A stretch of 64,000 nt of DNA from Powellomyces hirtus (GCA_025526995.1 JAHLKG010000006.1:558001-622000); one strand, 5' to 3'. Positions 32,776-43,801 are shown, numbered from the stretch's first letter. A program made the numbers and translations. The notes: generated from the sequence alone by a model not told the origin.

Positions 32776-35124
32776 TTAGCTGGGAGCGGGCCCTGCTACT
32801 GTTATTTCGTAGGCGTGTATAGCATCAGGAGCACACTGTAAGTTCTCCAGGGCCTCCCAGGTGTTTTGCTTTGCTTGCCAGTACTTCCACATCACACAAA
32901 ACTCTCTGCCGTCCTTAGTGTCACAGTGGTTGACAATCTTCTCAGCTTCATATGCATCTTCGCCTTCAATTCTGTCAATTTCATCTTTGTCTGGGTCAAT
33001 TCCACGTTGGGTCAGTTCCTGTGACATCCGGTATGCTTTGGGCCTGGATGATTTGCATGTGAGTTTGTTCGCTGTCTCTGCAAGCTTGAACTCCTCCTTG
33101 AGCATCTCTTGCTGGGTTAATGAGGGCCTTTTGTCAGAGTCAACAGGTGTCCAATTCCATAGTTGGCGCACATGGGCTCGGCATGGGCTCGGCATAGAAT
33201 TACTTCTGTTGGACTGATAGTCCCTAGCAACTTGAAGGTTGGTCCCTTGCAAGATATTTATGCGGTGCAGCTTGGTCCACTTGACTGCCATTTTCTTTAC
33301 GGCTGTCTTATTCTCCTTCAGCGTGGACTTGGGGAATTGGGGAATGGTGAGCCAGACTTTGTTGCCTGCATGGAAACCATAGTCCTTCATATGAGAGACT
33401 TTGTCATACCAGGTCTTGTGCATCTTCTGTCCGCTTCTGATATTTTCTCTCACTAGTGTCCAAGCGTTCTGCAGTCAGAGTTGGGTTTCTGCCAGGTCGT
33501 TCCACATGTCGATGTTCATTGATGGTTCATATTGACTGTCTTCCGGGGTGTTTGTCTGCTTCAGTAGGTCCTTTGGCAGTCATGGGTCTCGTCCAAACAT
33601 GAAGAAGAAAGGGGACTTGTGCGTCAATTGGTGCATTGCCATGCAGTATGCCAGCAGGGTGTATGGGTGTGTCCCAATCCTTGTGTGAGTAGTTATTGAT
33701 GTACATTTGCAACATCCTTACCAGCGTGCCATTGAACCATTCTGGCAGTCTGTCTGCTTCCAGGAGGTATGGAGACATGAATGCTGGATGGGCACCAAGC
33801 AGACTCAAGATGCGGCATTGTAGGTCGCTGTTAAAGGGCTGCCCTCTGTCCATAATGAAACTTCCGGGTATGCCAAACTGGCAGAACACATCTTCGACTA
33901 GGCAACTTGACACATTGTTGGCAGTCATGCCAGGGACGGCAAATGCTTCCACCCATTTGGCATGTAGTCGGTTAGCACAACTATGTAGTTGTTGCCTCTT
34001 GCTGTTGTTGGTAGCTTGCCCTTGATATCGATGCCAATCTTCTCCCATGGATCGTGCACCACTATTGGTGTTAGTGGTCCAACACGATTCTTTGGCAAAG
34101 GTTTGTGTTTTGAGGATTCTGCACATGACTTGACATGGTTGACAACGTCTGAGTGCCGGCCTTGCCAACAGGAGGGCTTCCATTAACTTCTGGAGCATTC
34201 TGTCTCTTCTTAGGTGTCCAGCCAGTAGGCCTTTATGGCATGATTCCATTGCCTTGCACCATAGGGCTAGCAACTGTTGGAAGATGCGCATGCAGAATCC
34301 GGTTTTGTCAAACTGATGGACACGGTACAGTGTTCCCTTGAGCAAGATACGGCAGTGAGCCATCCTCCTGATGCTTTCCTGCTGTTCTTTAGTTCCTTTC
34401 AGTGCTCCCCCTACAACGTATCAATGAATTGGGGCAAAATCCACATCCATTTGTTGACATTGCAGAATGTTATTGACATTTGCAGTCAAGAGAACTTCTT
34501 CCTTTTCTTCCTTCTGTGTCTCTTCGTTGTATGAGATTATCTCAACCACCACCCGCATTTTGTGAATCGCTGTCTCTGGTCTGGGTTGCAATGGTGCAGA
34601 ATTTTGGTGGGTCATCCTGAAAATGTGACAGGAAGTCTGGTGTATGGTGAGAGGGAGACTTGCCAGCCTTGTGGACCATGTTGAAGGTGTAGCCGGTTAG
34701 GGCATAGCTCCAGCTGGCCCATTCGCCAGATAGGTTGCCCTTTTTCCATAATGGGTGACCATGAAAATGTTGCCCCATAGGTAAGAGACCAGCGTTTGAA
34801 TGGCCCAGAGGACAGCTAGTCCTTCCTCTTCTGTGCTAGATTAGTGGGTTTCAGGATCAGTCAGAGACTTACTCAAGAGTGCCTTTGGGATGCGTGCATT
34901 GTCTTTGACTTTGTACAATGTGGCGCCTAGTCCTCTCTTGCTTGCTTCTATGGACAGTACCGGTGGCACATCTTTCTCTGGGAATTCCAATATGGCTGCT
35001 TCTTTTATCATTGTCTTTAGCTGGTCAAATGCCTGTTGCTCTTCAGCGGTCCATCGCCAGTTGACCTCTTGTTTCATTAACTCATACAATGGACGTGCAA
35101 TCGTGCCATAGTTTTTGATGTGTT
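32776..35124 (-). pseudogene. Ty3/gypsy chromovirus pol remnant (RT end, RNase H, integrase, chromodomain)
   Basis: Read leftwards: 35124-34841 gives the RT/RNase H junction (IARPLYELMKQEVNWRWTAEE, then AFDQLK). 34778-34542 gives the RNase H end (YALTGYTFNMVHKAGKSPSHHTPDFL). 34363-33527 is integrase, with a zinc-binding region, DRGQPFNSDLQ and the segment ending EWFNGTLVRML. 33453-32776 is the C-terminal part with VWLTIPQFP and a chromodomain (YEAEKIVNHCDTKDGREF, CVMWKYW, NTWEALENLQ). The chromodomain makes it a chromovirus. Several frame breaks show it is dead. Its 5' part ends abruptly at 35124, where the copia LTR begins, so gag, protease and most of RT are missing. Confidence 0.82.
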
Positions 35125-35544
35125 TGTTGGAGTCTGTATCTCTGCCTGTAGGCGCCCAATCACCAGACTGTGGGTGGCGTTGAATAGCCCCGGTTGTGTG
35201 GCAGCCAACGAGCCCGATTTGAGTTAGATAGAGCCACAGCTGACCCAGTTGTGGCAGGTTACATCCTGAGGCTGTGTTGTTTGAGCTGAGCCTCTGCCAA
35301 GGATCTTGGCAATGGGCAGAACAGCCTCAAAGCGCCAACAGAAGAACTCAGCATTGCTTGGCACTGCTCAGTCAGGGTCTGCCAAGACCAGGCACAGCCA
35401 TGCTAAGGGACTTGGCATCCTTGGCGGTGTGGAGATAGTCTCCTATAAAAGGCCAGGGATCCCTGGCCCTTCCCTCTCAATAATAAGATAGTTTCTACAC
35501 ACAATCAACACATTGCAGAGCTTCCTTATCATACCTATTCAACA
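35125..35544 (+). repeat. 5' LTR of a truncated Ty1/copia element
   Basis: TGTTGGAGTC at the left and TTCAACA at the right, the same termini as the large copia family further right although the interior differs. A TATAAAA box is at 35444-35450. It is followed at once by an 18 bp perfect palindrome (GGCCAGGGATCCCTGGCC, 35451-35468). The primer site GGTTATGAGCCCTG lies directly after it at 35545-35558. The 3' LTR is absent. Confidence 0.8.
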
Positions 35545-35659
35545 GGTTATGAGCCCTGCATCTGCAACTCATTGATCAATCAACATCAACCTCAACCACC
35601 CATTCCCTTTAATGTTATTACCCCTTCTCCCCACCTCCCACCACCTCAACAAACTCATC

Positions 35660-36163
35660 ATGTCCTCTGACCATGACACTGGCCACCTCACCATTGACAA
35701 GTTCACTGGCAAAAACTTCCACCTCACCATTGACAAGTTCACTGGCAAAAACTTCCACCTCTGGAAGTTCAAGATGCAGGCCATGCTGAAAGCCAAGAGC
35801 TTGTGGAGTGCCATTGAACAGACGCTCCCTCTGAACACCTGCAACCAGGATGCTTGCAGGAAGGAGGAGAAGCCTATGGCTGCCTTGGTGCTGTTGTTGG
35901 GAGACAAGCAACTCATGCATGTGCAGAATGCTGCAACTGCTGCTGAGGTCTGGAGGAAGCTGAAGGAGGTGCATGGATTGCAAACAAGCTCTATCTGAGA
36001 TGCAAGTTCCTGACAGTGGTGATGGAGGATGGAGATGGGATGCTGGAACACATCAACAAGGTCAAGATGATGGCTGAACAGCTGGAGGCCATTGGAGCAA
36101 AAGTGGACAATGAGGACATCATCACCACACTGCTCTCCAACATCTCCCCTGGTGCTGCAGATT
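35660..36163 (+). pseudogene. Copia gag fragment, frameshifted and truncated
   Basis: From the ATG at 35660 the frame gives a copia gag start with a 36 bp tandem duplication (LTIDKFTGKNFH twice), then LWKFKMQAMLKAKSLW. It breaks at about 35985, where one base seems to be missing, and continues in another frame with NKLYLRCKFLTVVM and HINKVKMMAEQLEAIGAKV. Similarity stops near 36163. It is related to, but clearly diverged from, the gag of elements A-F. Confidence 0.8.
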
Positions 36164-37328
36164 GCTGCGTCCGCTGAAATGGGTGGAACACGAACCCCAG
36201 CAAATGCTATAACTGTGGAGACTTGAGACATTTTGCCGGAAGCTGCCGGCACCCTGGGAAGGATTTTTCTCTCCAGACCCTGAACACCGCCTGAGTCCGG
36301 TGGCAAAATGGTCAGAAAACACTCAGGATGATGCAGCATTCACAAATGACTGCACTAGGACACCCGAACACTGTCATGCTCCAACACCGCTCACACTCTG
36401 CCCTGTCTTTATCGACACATTATCCAGCATTAAAACAACAAAAAAGTAGAAAACCCAAACCCGATGCCTGAGGAGAACAAAAGTCTGGTGCCTGAATTTA
36501 ATACCAAGAACCAAACACAGCGCACCAGGAAAACAAGTGCCTTACGTCTGAAGTCTATGTTGCCTCCTACAACTGTAACAATGGCAATTGCACCCAAGCG
36601 TTTTCACCCAACTCAACATGGGACGGTGGGGAGGTCTACAAGACCACACAATTGACCTGCTTGCTACAAAGCAAAACCGCCTAGTTTACTGCTATTGCGC
36701 GAATGCTTACAATGATTCCTCAGCTGTGTGCTGAAAAGTGTTCACATGCAATTGAAGTACCGAAAACTGTTGGGCCACCCTGTCATGGGAACTCATACTG
36801 CCAAAGTCAGCGCCGACGACCCTACCATGACTCTGATCACAACCCTATGGAAGAACTACCTCTGGTACCAACAACTACTTGTAATGTGCATCGAGTATCC
36901 TAAATTGCTAAGGCAGTCATGGAACTTTTTACCCGCCGAGGCGCCCAAGCCAGTGGCTCTGGCATTGTCAACAAACTCCCGGGGCCTTACACTGCTGCTG
37001 TGAGGATCTGAGGCAAAGTCGAAGCAAAACAACGGTTCATAACCAAACTACAGCATATGTGGTCCCAAAACTGTTGTGAGCCTTGCATGGTACCTTGCAT
37101 CCCACCGAAGAACCCTTATGCTGGAATAACACAAGGACTGCAAGTCCCTTCCAACGAGCTCGTTGAAGAATGCTGAACGATTCCAGCAGACACACGGCTG
37201 AAGTGTTTTTTACTATGAACTGCACAACATCACCTGCAGTCATACCAAGTGCCATTTTAGCATGACCAACTATGAAATTGGGGGAGGATGCCGCAGACGC
37301 TAATATACAACAAGGAAGCAGAAAGAAG
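36164..37328 (+). mobile_element. Degraded retroelement remnant with zinc knuckle
   Basis: A CCHC knuckle is visible at 36205-36246 (CYNCGDLRHFAGSC). The remaining frames are broken and unrecognised. This stretch is the left flank of element B. Its continuation right of B is the 301 bp spacer at 47992, joined through the AGAAG target duplication. That spacer carries a segment (TWTAEAEDAFAQMK) like the RT/RNase H junction of Ty3-type pol. I infer one decayed Ty3-like element into which B inserted. Confidence 0.5.
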
Positions 37329-37827
37329 TGTTGAGACGTCTTGACATCTACAAACAGGAACTCAGCATACCAGATAGGTTGCTAGGTTGTTGTCAAGACT
37401 TGCAGAGGGTCTGAAGGTGCTTCCCAAGGTAGGGAAGGTCGCCTGTAGTGTTTGGCAGAGTGTACTAGACAAGTAGAGTGTTTTGGACGTTATTATATTG
37501 GTTGGGGATGCCCAGAGGGCGTCCTTTTATAACAATTTGGATCATAGTACATGTGTGGTGACAATCTAACTGTGCCCTAGCTTGGCCAAGACGGCCCTGG
37601 CCTGGCCTAGTATTGTTCCCAATCACAGGGTGTCTTTTTGCCTTTTCTTGGCGCTTCTATCAGCGCTCCAGATGTGTTCCAGGCCTTCCCAGGCCCTCTC
37701 CAGCTATTCTGGATCGTTCTAGACCATTCTGGACCATTCCAGACCATTCTAGACACAAGTGGATGTCCTCCCACATGTCCCGTGTGCTCTAAGTCCTCCC
37801 AGAGGCGCCCACAGGTAGATTCCAACA
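37329..37827 (-). repeat. LTR of element B (3' LTR)
   Basis: Reverse complement of the TGTTGGAATC..CAACA LTR. Adjoins the stop codon of the B polyprotein through a short purine-rich tract (GAGTGGGAG on the minus strand). Confidence 0.9.
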
Positions 37828-38961
37828 CTCCCACTCACGAAACATGTTTTGTGATCCCACAGGCGTCCCTCAGTTTCAAGAACTGATCCCTAGCCAGTGG
37901 TTTTGCCAAGATGTCTGCAACCATGTCCTGAGTCGAGAGATACTCTAATGCAATCTCCAAGCGTCCTAGTGCTTCTCTGATAAAGTGGTACCTCACTTCA
38001 ATGTGTTTGGTGCTGGCATGCAATGTCGGGTTCTTAGCAAGAGCAATGGCACCCTGGTTGTCCTCAAAGAGCATTGTGGGTCCATCCTGCTTGAATCCGA
38101 GCTCCCCTGCAAGCAGACAAAGCCAAACAGCTTCCTTGGTGCACTGGGCTAGTGCCATGTACTCTGCTTCCGTGCTTGAAAGAGCTACAGTGGTCTGCCG
38201 CTTGGATTGCCAGGTGATAGGCCTGTTGAACATGAAGATGAATCCAGTGGTTGATCTCCTTGTGTCCAAACATCCAGCATAGTCGGAATCCGAGTATCCA
38301 ACCAGCTTCCTAGGCTCAGAGACATTCTCTTTGCCTCCCAGAAGGATTCCAAGTTCGCTTGTGCCCTTCAGGTATCTGATGATCCGCTTGGCAGCACTCC
38401 AATGCTCCTTTCCAGGCTTTGCAAGGTACTTGGACACAATTCCAACTGCAGCAGCAATGTCAGGGCGTGTTCCTAGCATGGCATAGATCAAACTGCCCAC
38501 TGCATTCCTGTATGGCACAGAGCTCATCTCCAGCTCATCCGTCTCATTCTGAGGTGCCATGTTGTTTCTGAGGTGCAGGCCATGTTCCATAGGCGTGGCA
38601 TGAACCTTGGCATCGCCCATGTTGAATTTCGAAACAACCTCTTCAACATACTTCTTCTGAGATAACCAGATGGTGCGGGTGCTTCTGCTCCGTCTGATGT
38701 GAATCCCAAGGAAGTAATTCAGCTCTCCAAGGTCTGTCATCTCAAAAGCTCGCCTCGGCTCCTTCTTGACATCCCCCAGCTGTTGCTTGCTTGATGAGGC
38801 CACAATAAGGTCGTCCACATAGATCAGAATGTACTCTGTTGTCCCATTCTGACTCCTGTAGTACATGCAAGGCTCTGCAGTCGACTGCACAAAGCCCATA
38901 GACTTCAGTTTGTGGTCTATCTTGTGGTTGAAGCGCCTTGCTGATTGCTTGAGGCCGTAGA

Positions 38962-39462
38962 TGTTGGAATCTACCTGTGGGCGCCTCTGGGAGGACTTAG
39001 AGCACACAGGACATGTGGGAGGACATCCACTTGTGTCTAGAATGGTCTGGAATGGTCCAGAATGGTCTAGAACGATCCAGAATAGCTGGAGAGGGCCTGG
39101 GAAGGCCTAGAACACGTCTGGAGCGCTGATAGAAACGCCAAGAAAAGGCAAAAAGACACCCTGCGATTGGGAACAATACTACGCCAGGCCAGGGCCGTCT
39201 TGGCCAAGCTAGGGCACAGTTAGATTGTCACTACACATGTACTATGATCCAAATTGTTATTAAAGGACGCCCTCTGGGCATCCCCAACCAATATAAAAAA
39301 CAGTCCAATACACTCTACTTGTCTAGTACACTCTGCCAAACACTACAGGCGACCTTCCCTACCTTGGGAAGCACCTTCAGACCCTCTGCAAGTCTTGACA
39401 ACAACCTAGCAACCTATCTGGTATGCTGAGTTCCTGTTTGTAGATGTCAAGACGTCTCAACA
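38962..39462 (+). repeat. 5' LTR of element A
   Basis: TGTTGGAATC..CTCAACA. Contains five consecutive 10 bp units of the form AATGGTCTGG at 39041-39090 in what should be U3, and a TATA-like ATATAAAAAA at 39291-39300 after CCAACCA. Transcription probably starts shortly after that. Confidence 0.93.
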
Positions 39463-39476
39463 GGTTATGAGCCCTG
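39463..39476 (+). other. Primer-binding site of element A
   Basis: GGTTATGAGCCCTG, immediately after the LTR. It is complementary to the anticodon stem-loop of fungal initiator tRNA-Met (AGGGCUCAUAACC in yeast), not to a tRNA 3' end. This implies priming by a cleaved half tRNA, as established for Drosophila copia. Confidence 0.8.
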
Positions 39477-39741
39477 ACACAGCTGTCTGAACATTACTGA
39501 CTCCACCTCTATCCCTATCTGGGAAACACATCACTGTGCCTATCACTGGTACTGCTGAGGACTTGGAGAACTGTTTGAGCACTCGAGAAGCCTAAATAGC
39601 AGGCATAGGACACCTGCGTCTGACCATCGAACAAGCTATTGTCTGGAGTGGACTGGACTGGAGTGGATTTTCTGGAGCAGGTTCTGACCACTTGCGGTTG
39701 AACACCGGGACTATCCCATTTTGCCACACTCTTTGCACAAG

Positions 39742-42700
39742 ATGGCTGGCGACTCTGACATCCGAGTGTCCATTGAGAGGTTCACTGGGGAGAACTTTCA
39801 CCTTTGGAAGTTGAAAATGAAGATGCTGTTGATTGAGAAGGGACTTTGGGATGCCATTGACATCAAGGACGGCTCTGGAACTGCCAAGGCCACCAACACA
39901 GCATCAGACGACTGGATACGTCGAGATGAGAGAGCTCTGGCTCTGCTGATCATGTCTTTGAATGATGAGCAATTGATGCATGTTCATGAGGCCGAATCCG
40001 CCCTTGAAGCATGGGAAAAGCTGAGGGAGGTGCATGAGAAGAAGGGGGTTGCCAACAGACACTTCCTGAGACGTCGGTTCCTCACTGTGACAATGGACCC
40101 AACTGATTCCATGACCATCCACATCAACAAGATCAAGAGGATGACACAGGAACTTGCAGCCATCGGAGCTCCCGTTTCTGAGGAGGACCATGTGTTCTCC
40201 TTGCTCTCTTCCCTTCCAGAAGCCTTTGACACCCTTGTGATGACTCTGGAGTCGACCAGTGAGAAGCTGGACTTGGCTTTTGTGACATCCAGGCTGTTGC
40301 AGGAGGAAATGAGGCGTGCAGATGGAAAGAAGAACTCTGGAAAGGCAGCAAAAGCCTTCTTCACACAAGCTGACACCAAAGGGAATGCTCAGAAGACCAA
40401 CAAGGCTGGGGGAAAGCCAGATTGGAAGAAGGAGGCAGTCTGTCACTACTGCAACAAGAAGGGCCACATCAAGAAGGAATGCCACAAGAGGGCAGCAGAC
40501 GAGAAGAAGGGCCTAAACCAGGCCAACTCGACTCAACAGACGCCTGGAGGCTTTGCTTTCACCACCATTGGAACTCAGATGCCATCCCTGACATCCAACA
40601 CTTGGATTTTGGACTCAGGAGCCTCTCAGCACATGACTGGCCGCAGAGAGCTGTTTGAGGACTATGAGAAGATGTCTCCTGTCGCCATTGAGATGGCAGA
40701 CAATCACACATTGGAAGCTGTGGGGCATGGAACGCTTCACACATGGGTGATCAACACAGAGGGGAAGACAGTGCCCCTGCAAATCCAGAACTGCTGGCAC
40801 GTCCCCAAGATGACCAAGAACCTCCTATCACTGGCTCGCCTTGCCAAAGCTGGAGCTTGTTTTGAAGTGGGACCACAAGCTGCTCGGATCATTGCAAAGG
40901 ATGGGACGGCTTTCCTTGCCAAAGAGAACCAATTTGTCTACACATTCGAGACAACACATGGGCAGGCAAATGCTGGGATTGCCCACAATGTTGGAAGGGA
41001 CACAACAAGTCAGGACTTGTCCCTATGGCATCAGAGACTCGGCCATTTGAACGTTGCAGACATTGGAAGGCTCACCAAGCTTGCCAAGGGCGTTCAAACT
41101 AGTGGGAGCTTGAGCATTTGTGACACTTGTGCACTCAGCAAAGCAAGCAGAGCGCCATTCCCCAAGGCACAGGCCTCCAGAGCATCAGAGAAGCTGGGAT
41201 TGATCCACACAGATGTCTGGGGACCAGTTGAACCACCCACAATCACTGGATATCGCTATTTCGTCACATTCATTGATGACAAGACGAGATATTTCCATGT
41301 TTGCCTTATGAAGACCAAGGGAGAAGTTGCTAGGCACTATCAGGAGCTGGAAGCAGCACTTGTCCCCCTACATGGAAAGCAGATCAAAGCTGTCAGATCC
41401 GACCCAGGAGGCGAGTACATGAGCAACTTGCTAAGGGACCACTTCAAGGAGAAGGGCACACAGCATCAGAGGAGTTCAGTAAATACTCCACAGCAAAATG
41501 GTGTTGCTGAACGAGCCAACCGTACCCTTGTGGAGATGGGGAGATGTTTGTTGAAGCAGTCAGGCTTGGACAAGCGTTTCTGGGGAGAAGCAATCATGAC
41601 AGCAGTCTATCTGAGGAACAGATCTCCCACTGTTGCATGCCCCAAGACGCCTTATGAGATGTTCCATGGTATCCCACCATCTCTGGGACATTTGAGGACG
41701 TTTGGATGCATTGCCTATGCCTACATTCAACCCAACAAGCGCCAGAAGCTGGATGATGCTGCTGTCAAGTGCATCATGCTGGGGTATAGCTCCCACAGCA
41801 AGGAATACCGGCTTATGGACATACAGACTAAGAAGATCCTGTTCTCCAGAAGTGTCAAATTCGATGAGAAGAGCTTCATTCCATCCCTCCAGTCTGCTCA
41901 GACGCCCCAATTGCCTGCTGAGAGCCTGGAAGTGGGAATTGGGCCTGAAATGAAGCTGCAGGATGTCAGTGACGAGCTGCAGGATGTCAGTGACGAGCTG
42001 CAGGATGTCAGTGACGACTCTGAGGACACAGCCATGTCAGAGGGAGAGGAGAACATGAGGGAACGGACCCCTGAGCCGTCCTCTGACTATGAGAGTGCTG
42101 CAGAGCCTTCTCCAACCCCCAAAAGACTCAGGAAGCCGCCAGGAGAGTGGTGGAAGGCTTCAAGCAACGCTGCAAACGTTGCTGCAGTTGCCTATGCTGT
42201 CTCCTTTGTCTCAAACGAGCCCACAAGCTACAAGGAGAGCCAGACCATGCCAGATGCTTCACAATGGCGTCAGGCTGCTCAGGAAGAGATGGATGCTCTT
42301 GCCAAGAATGGGACATGGCAACTTGTGGATCTGCCAACGGGCAGAAAAGCTATTGGATGCAAGTGGGTCTTCAAACGAAAGCTGAAGGACACAGGAGAGC
42401 TTGACAGATACAAGGCAAGACTTGTTGCCAAGGGATTCTCTCAGAGAGAGGGATTGGACTATCAGGAGACATTTGCTCCTGTTGCCAAGTTTGGTCCCAT
42501 GAGACTGCTGTTCTCCATTATTGCCACAGACGACTTGGAAGCACATCAGATGGACGTGAAGACAGCATTCTTGCAAGGGGATCTGGACTATGTAATCTAC
42601 ATGCGCCAACCGGAGGGCTTTGAGGATTCCAAGCATCCAGGACGGGTCTGCAAGCTTGGGAGACCCCTCTACGGCCTCAAGCAATCAGCAAGGCGCTTCA

Positions 42701-43794
42701 ACCACAAGATAGACCACAAACTGAAGTCTATGGGCTTTGTGCAGTCGACTGCAGAGCCTTGCATGTACTACAGGAGTCAGAATGGGACAACAGAGTACAT
42801 TCTGATCTATGTGGACGACCTCATTGTGGCCTCATCAAGCAAGGAACAGCTGGGGGATGTCAAGAAGGAGCTGAGGCGAGCTTTTGAGATGACAGACCTT
42901 GGAGAGCTGAATTACTTCCTTGGGATTCACATCAGACGGAGCAGAAGCACCCGCACCATCTGGTTGTCTCAGAAGAAGTATGTTGAAGAGGTCGTTTCGA
43001 AATTCAACATGGGAGATGCCAAGGTTCATGCCACGCCTATGGAACATGGACTGCACCTCAGAAACAACATGGCACCTCAGAATGAGACGGAGGAGCTGGA
43101 GATGAGCTCTGTGCCATACAGGAATGCAGTGGGCAGTTTGATCTATGCCATGCTAGGAACACGCCCTGACATTGCTGCTGCAGTTGGAATTGTGTCCAAG
43201 TACCTTGCAAAGCCTGGAAAGGAGCATTGGAGTGCTGCCAAGCGGATCATCAGATACCTGAAGGGCACAAGCGAACTTGGAATCCTTCTGGGAGGCAAAG
43301 AGAATGTCTCTGAGCCTAGGAAGCTGGTTGGATACTCGGATTCCGACTATGCTGGATGTTTGGACACAAGGAGATCAACCACTGGATTCATCTTCATGTT
43401 CAACGGGCCTATCACCTGGCAATCCAAGCGGCAGACCACTGTAGCTCTTTCAAGCACGGAAGCAGAGTACATGGCACTAGCCCAGTGCACCAAGGAAGCT
43501 GTTTGGCTTCGTCTGCTTGCAGGGGAGCTTGGATTCAAGCAGGATGGACCCACAATGCTCTTTGAGGACAACCAGGGTGCCATTGCTCTTGCTAAGAACC
43601 CGACATTGCATGCCAGCACCAAACACATTGAAGTGAGGTACCACTTTATCAGAGAAGCACTAGGACGCTTGGAGATTGCATTAGAGTATCTCTCGACTCA
43701 GGACATGGTTGCAGACATCTTGACAAAACCACTGGCTAGGGATCAGTTCTTGAAACTGAGGGACGCCTGTGGGATCACAAAACATGTTTCGTGA
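39742..43794 (+). CDS. Gag-Pol polyprotein of element A (Ty1/copia)
   Basis: 1350 residues in one frame. I start at the ATG at 39742 (MAGDSDIRVSIERF); the seven upstream codons have no ATG. Order: gag helical region 1-230 with FHLWKLKMKMLL; CCHC knuckle at 234-247; aspartic protease DSG at 291-293; GAG-pre-integrase zinc region (LWHQRLGHLN, then CDTCALSK); integrase catalytic D491, D554 and E590 (35 residues between the last two, DD35E); RT from GCKWVFKRKLK, with YVDD at about 1023-1026; RNase H from about 1198 (YSDSDYAG, ALSSTEAEYMAL, EDNQGAIALA) to the end. Integrase before RT places it in Ty1/copia. No frameshift separates gag and pol, so all proteins come from one precursor. Three ELQDVSD repeats lie between integrase and RT. 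Confidence 0.96.
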   Translation: MAGDSDIRVSIERFTGENFHLWKLKMKMLLIEKGLWDAIDIKDGSGTAKATNTASDDWIRRDERALALLIMSLNDEQLMHVHEAESALEAWEKLREVHEKKGVANRHFLRRRFLTVTMDPTDSMTIHINKIKRMTQELAAIGAPVSEEDHVFSLLSSLPEAFDTLVMTLESTSEKLDLAFVTSRLLQEEMRRADGKKNSGKAAKAFFTQADTKGNAQKTNKAGGKPDWKKEAVCHYCNKKGHIKKECHKRAADEKKGLNQANSTQQTPGGFAFTTIGTQMPSLTSNTWILDSGASQHMTGRRELFEDYEKMSPVAIEMADNHTLEAVGHGTLHTWVINTEGKTVPLQIQNCWHVPKMTKNLLSLARLAKAGACFEVGPQAARIIAKDGTAFLAKENQFVYTFETTHGQANAGIAHNVGRDTTSQDLSLWHQRLGHLNVADIGRLTKLAKGVQTSGSLSICDTCALSKASRAPFPKAQASRASEKLGLIHTDVWGPVEPPTITGYRYFVTFIDDKTRYFHVCLMKTKGEVARHYQELEAALVPLHGKQIKAVRSDPGGEYMSNLLRDHFKEKGTQHQRSSVNTPQQNGVAERANRTLVEMGRCLLKQSGLDKRFWGEAIMTAVYLRNRSPTVACPKTPYEMFHGIPPSLGHLRTFGCIAYAYIQPNKRQKLDDAAVKCIMLGYSSHSKEYRLMDIQTKKILFSRSVKFDEKSFIPSLQSAQTPQLPAESLEVGIGPEMKLQDVSDELQDVSDELQDVSDDSEDTAMSEGEENMRERTPEPSSDYESAAEPSPTPKRLRKPPGEWWKASSNAANVAAVAYAVSFVSNEPTSYKESQTMPDASQWRQAAQEEMDALAKNGTWQLVDLPTGRKAIGCKWVFKRKLKDTGELDRYKARLVAKGFSQREGLDYQETFAPVAKFGPMRLLFSIIATDDLEAHQMDVKTAFLQGDLDYVIYMRQPEGFEDSKHPGRVCKLGRPLYGLKQSARRFNHKIDHKLKSMGFVQSTAEPCMYYRSQNGTTEYILIYVDDLIVASSSKEQLGDVKKELRRAFEMTDLGELNYFLGIHIRRSRSTRTIWLSQKKYVEEVVSKFNMGDAKVHATPMEHGLHLRNNMAPQNETEELEMSSVPYRNAVGSLIYAMLGTRPDIAAAVGIVSKYLAKPGKEHWSAAKRIIRYLKGTSELGILLGGKENVSEPRKLVGYSDSDYAGCLDTRRSTTGFIFMFNGPITWQSKRQTTVALSSTEAEYMALAQCTKEAVWLRLLAGELGFKQDGPTMLFEDNQGAIALAKNPTLHASTKHIEVRYHFIREALGRLEIALEYLSTQDMVADILTKPLARDQFLKLRDACGITKHVS

Positions 43795-43801
43795 GTGGGA
43801 G

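Noticed and set aside
31852..32842. Plus-strand frames of 75-189 codons rich in Cys and Leu
   Set aside because: No known motif. The minus strand in the same place gives PHD-finger and chromovirus motifs, so the plus frames are shadows.
37835..39007. A separate 390-codon gene starting in MCSKSSQRRPQ
   Set aside because: The first codons are element A LTR sequence read through the junction; the rest is the 3' half of the element B polyprotein.
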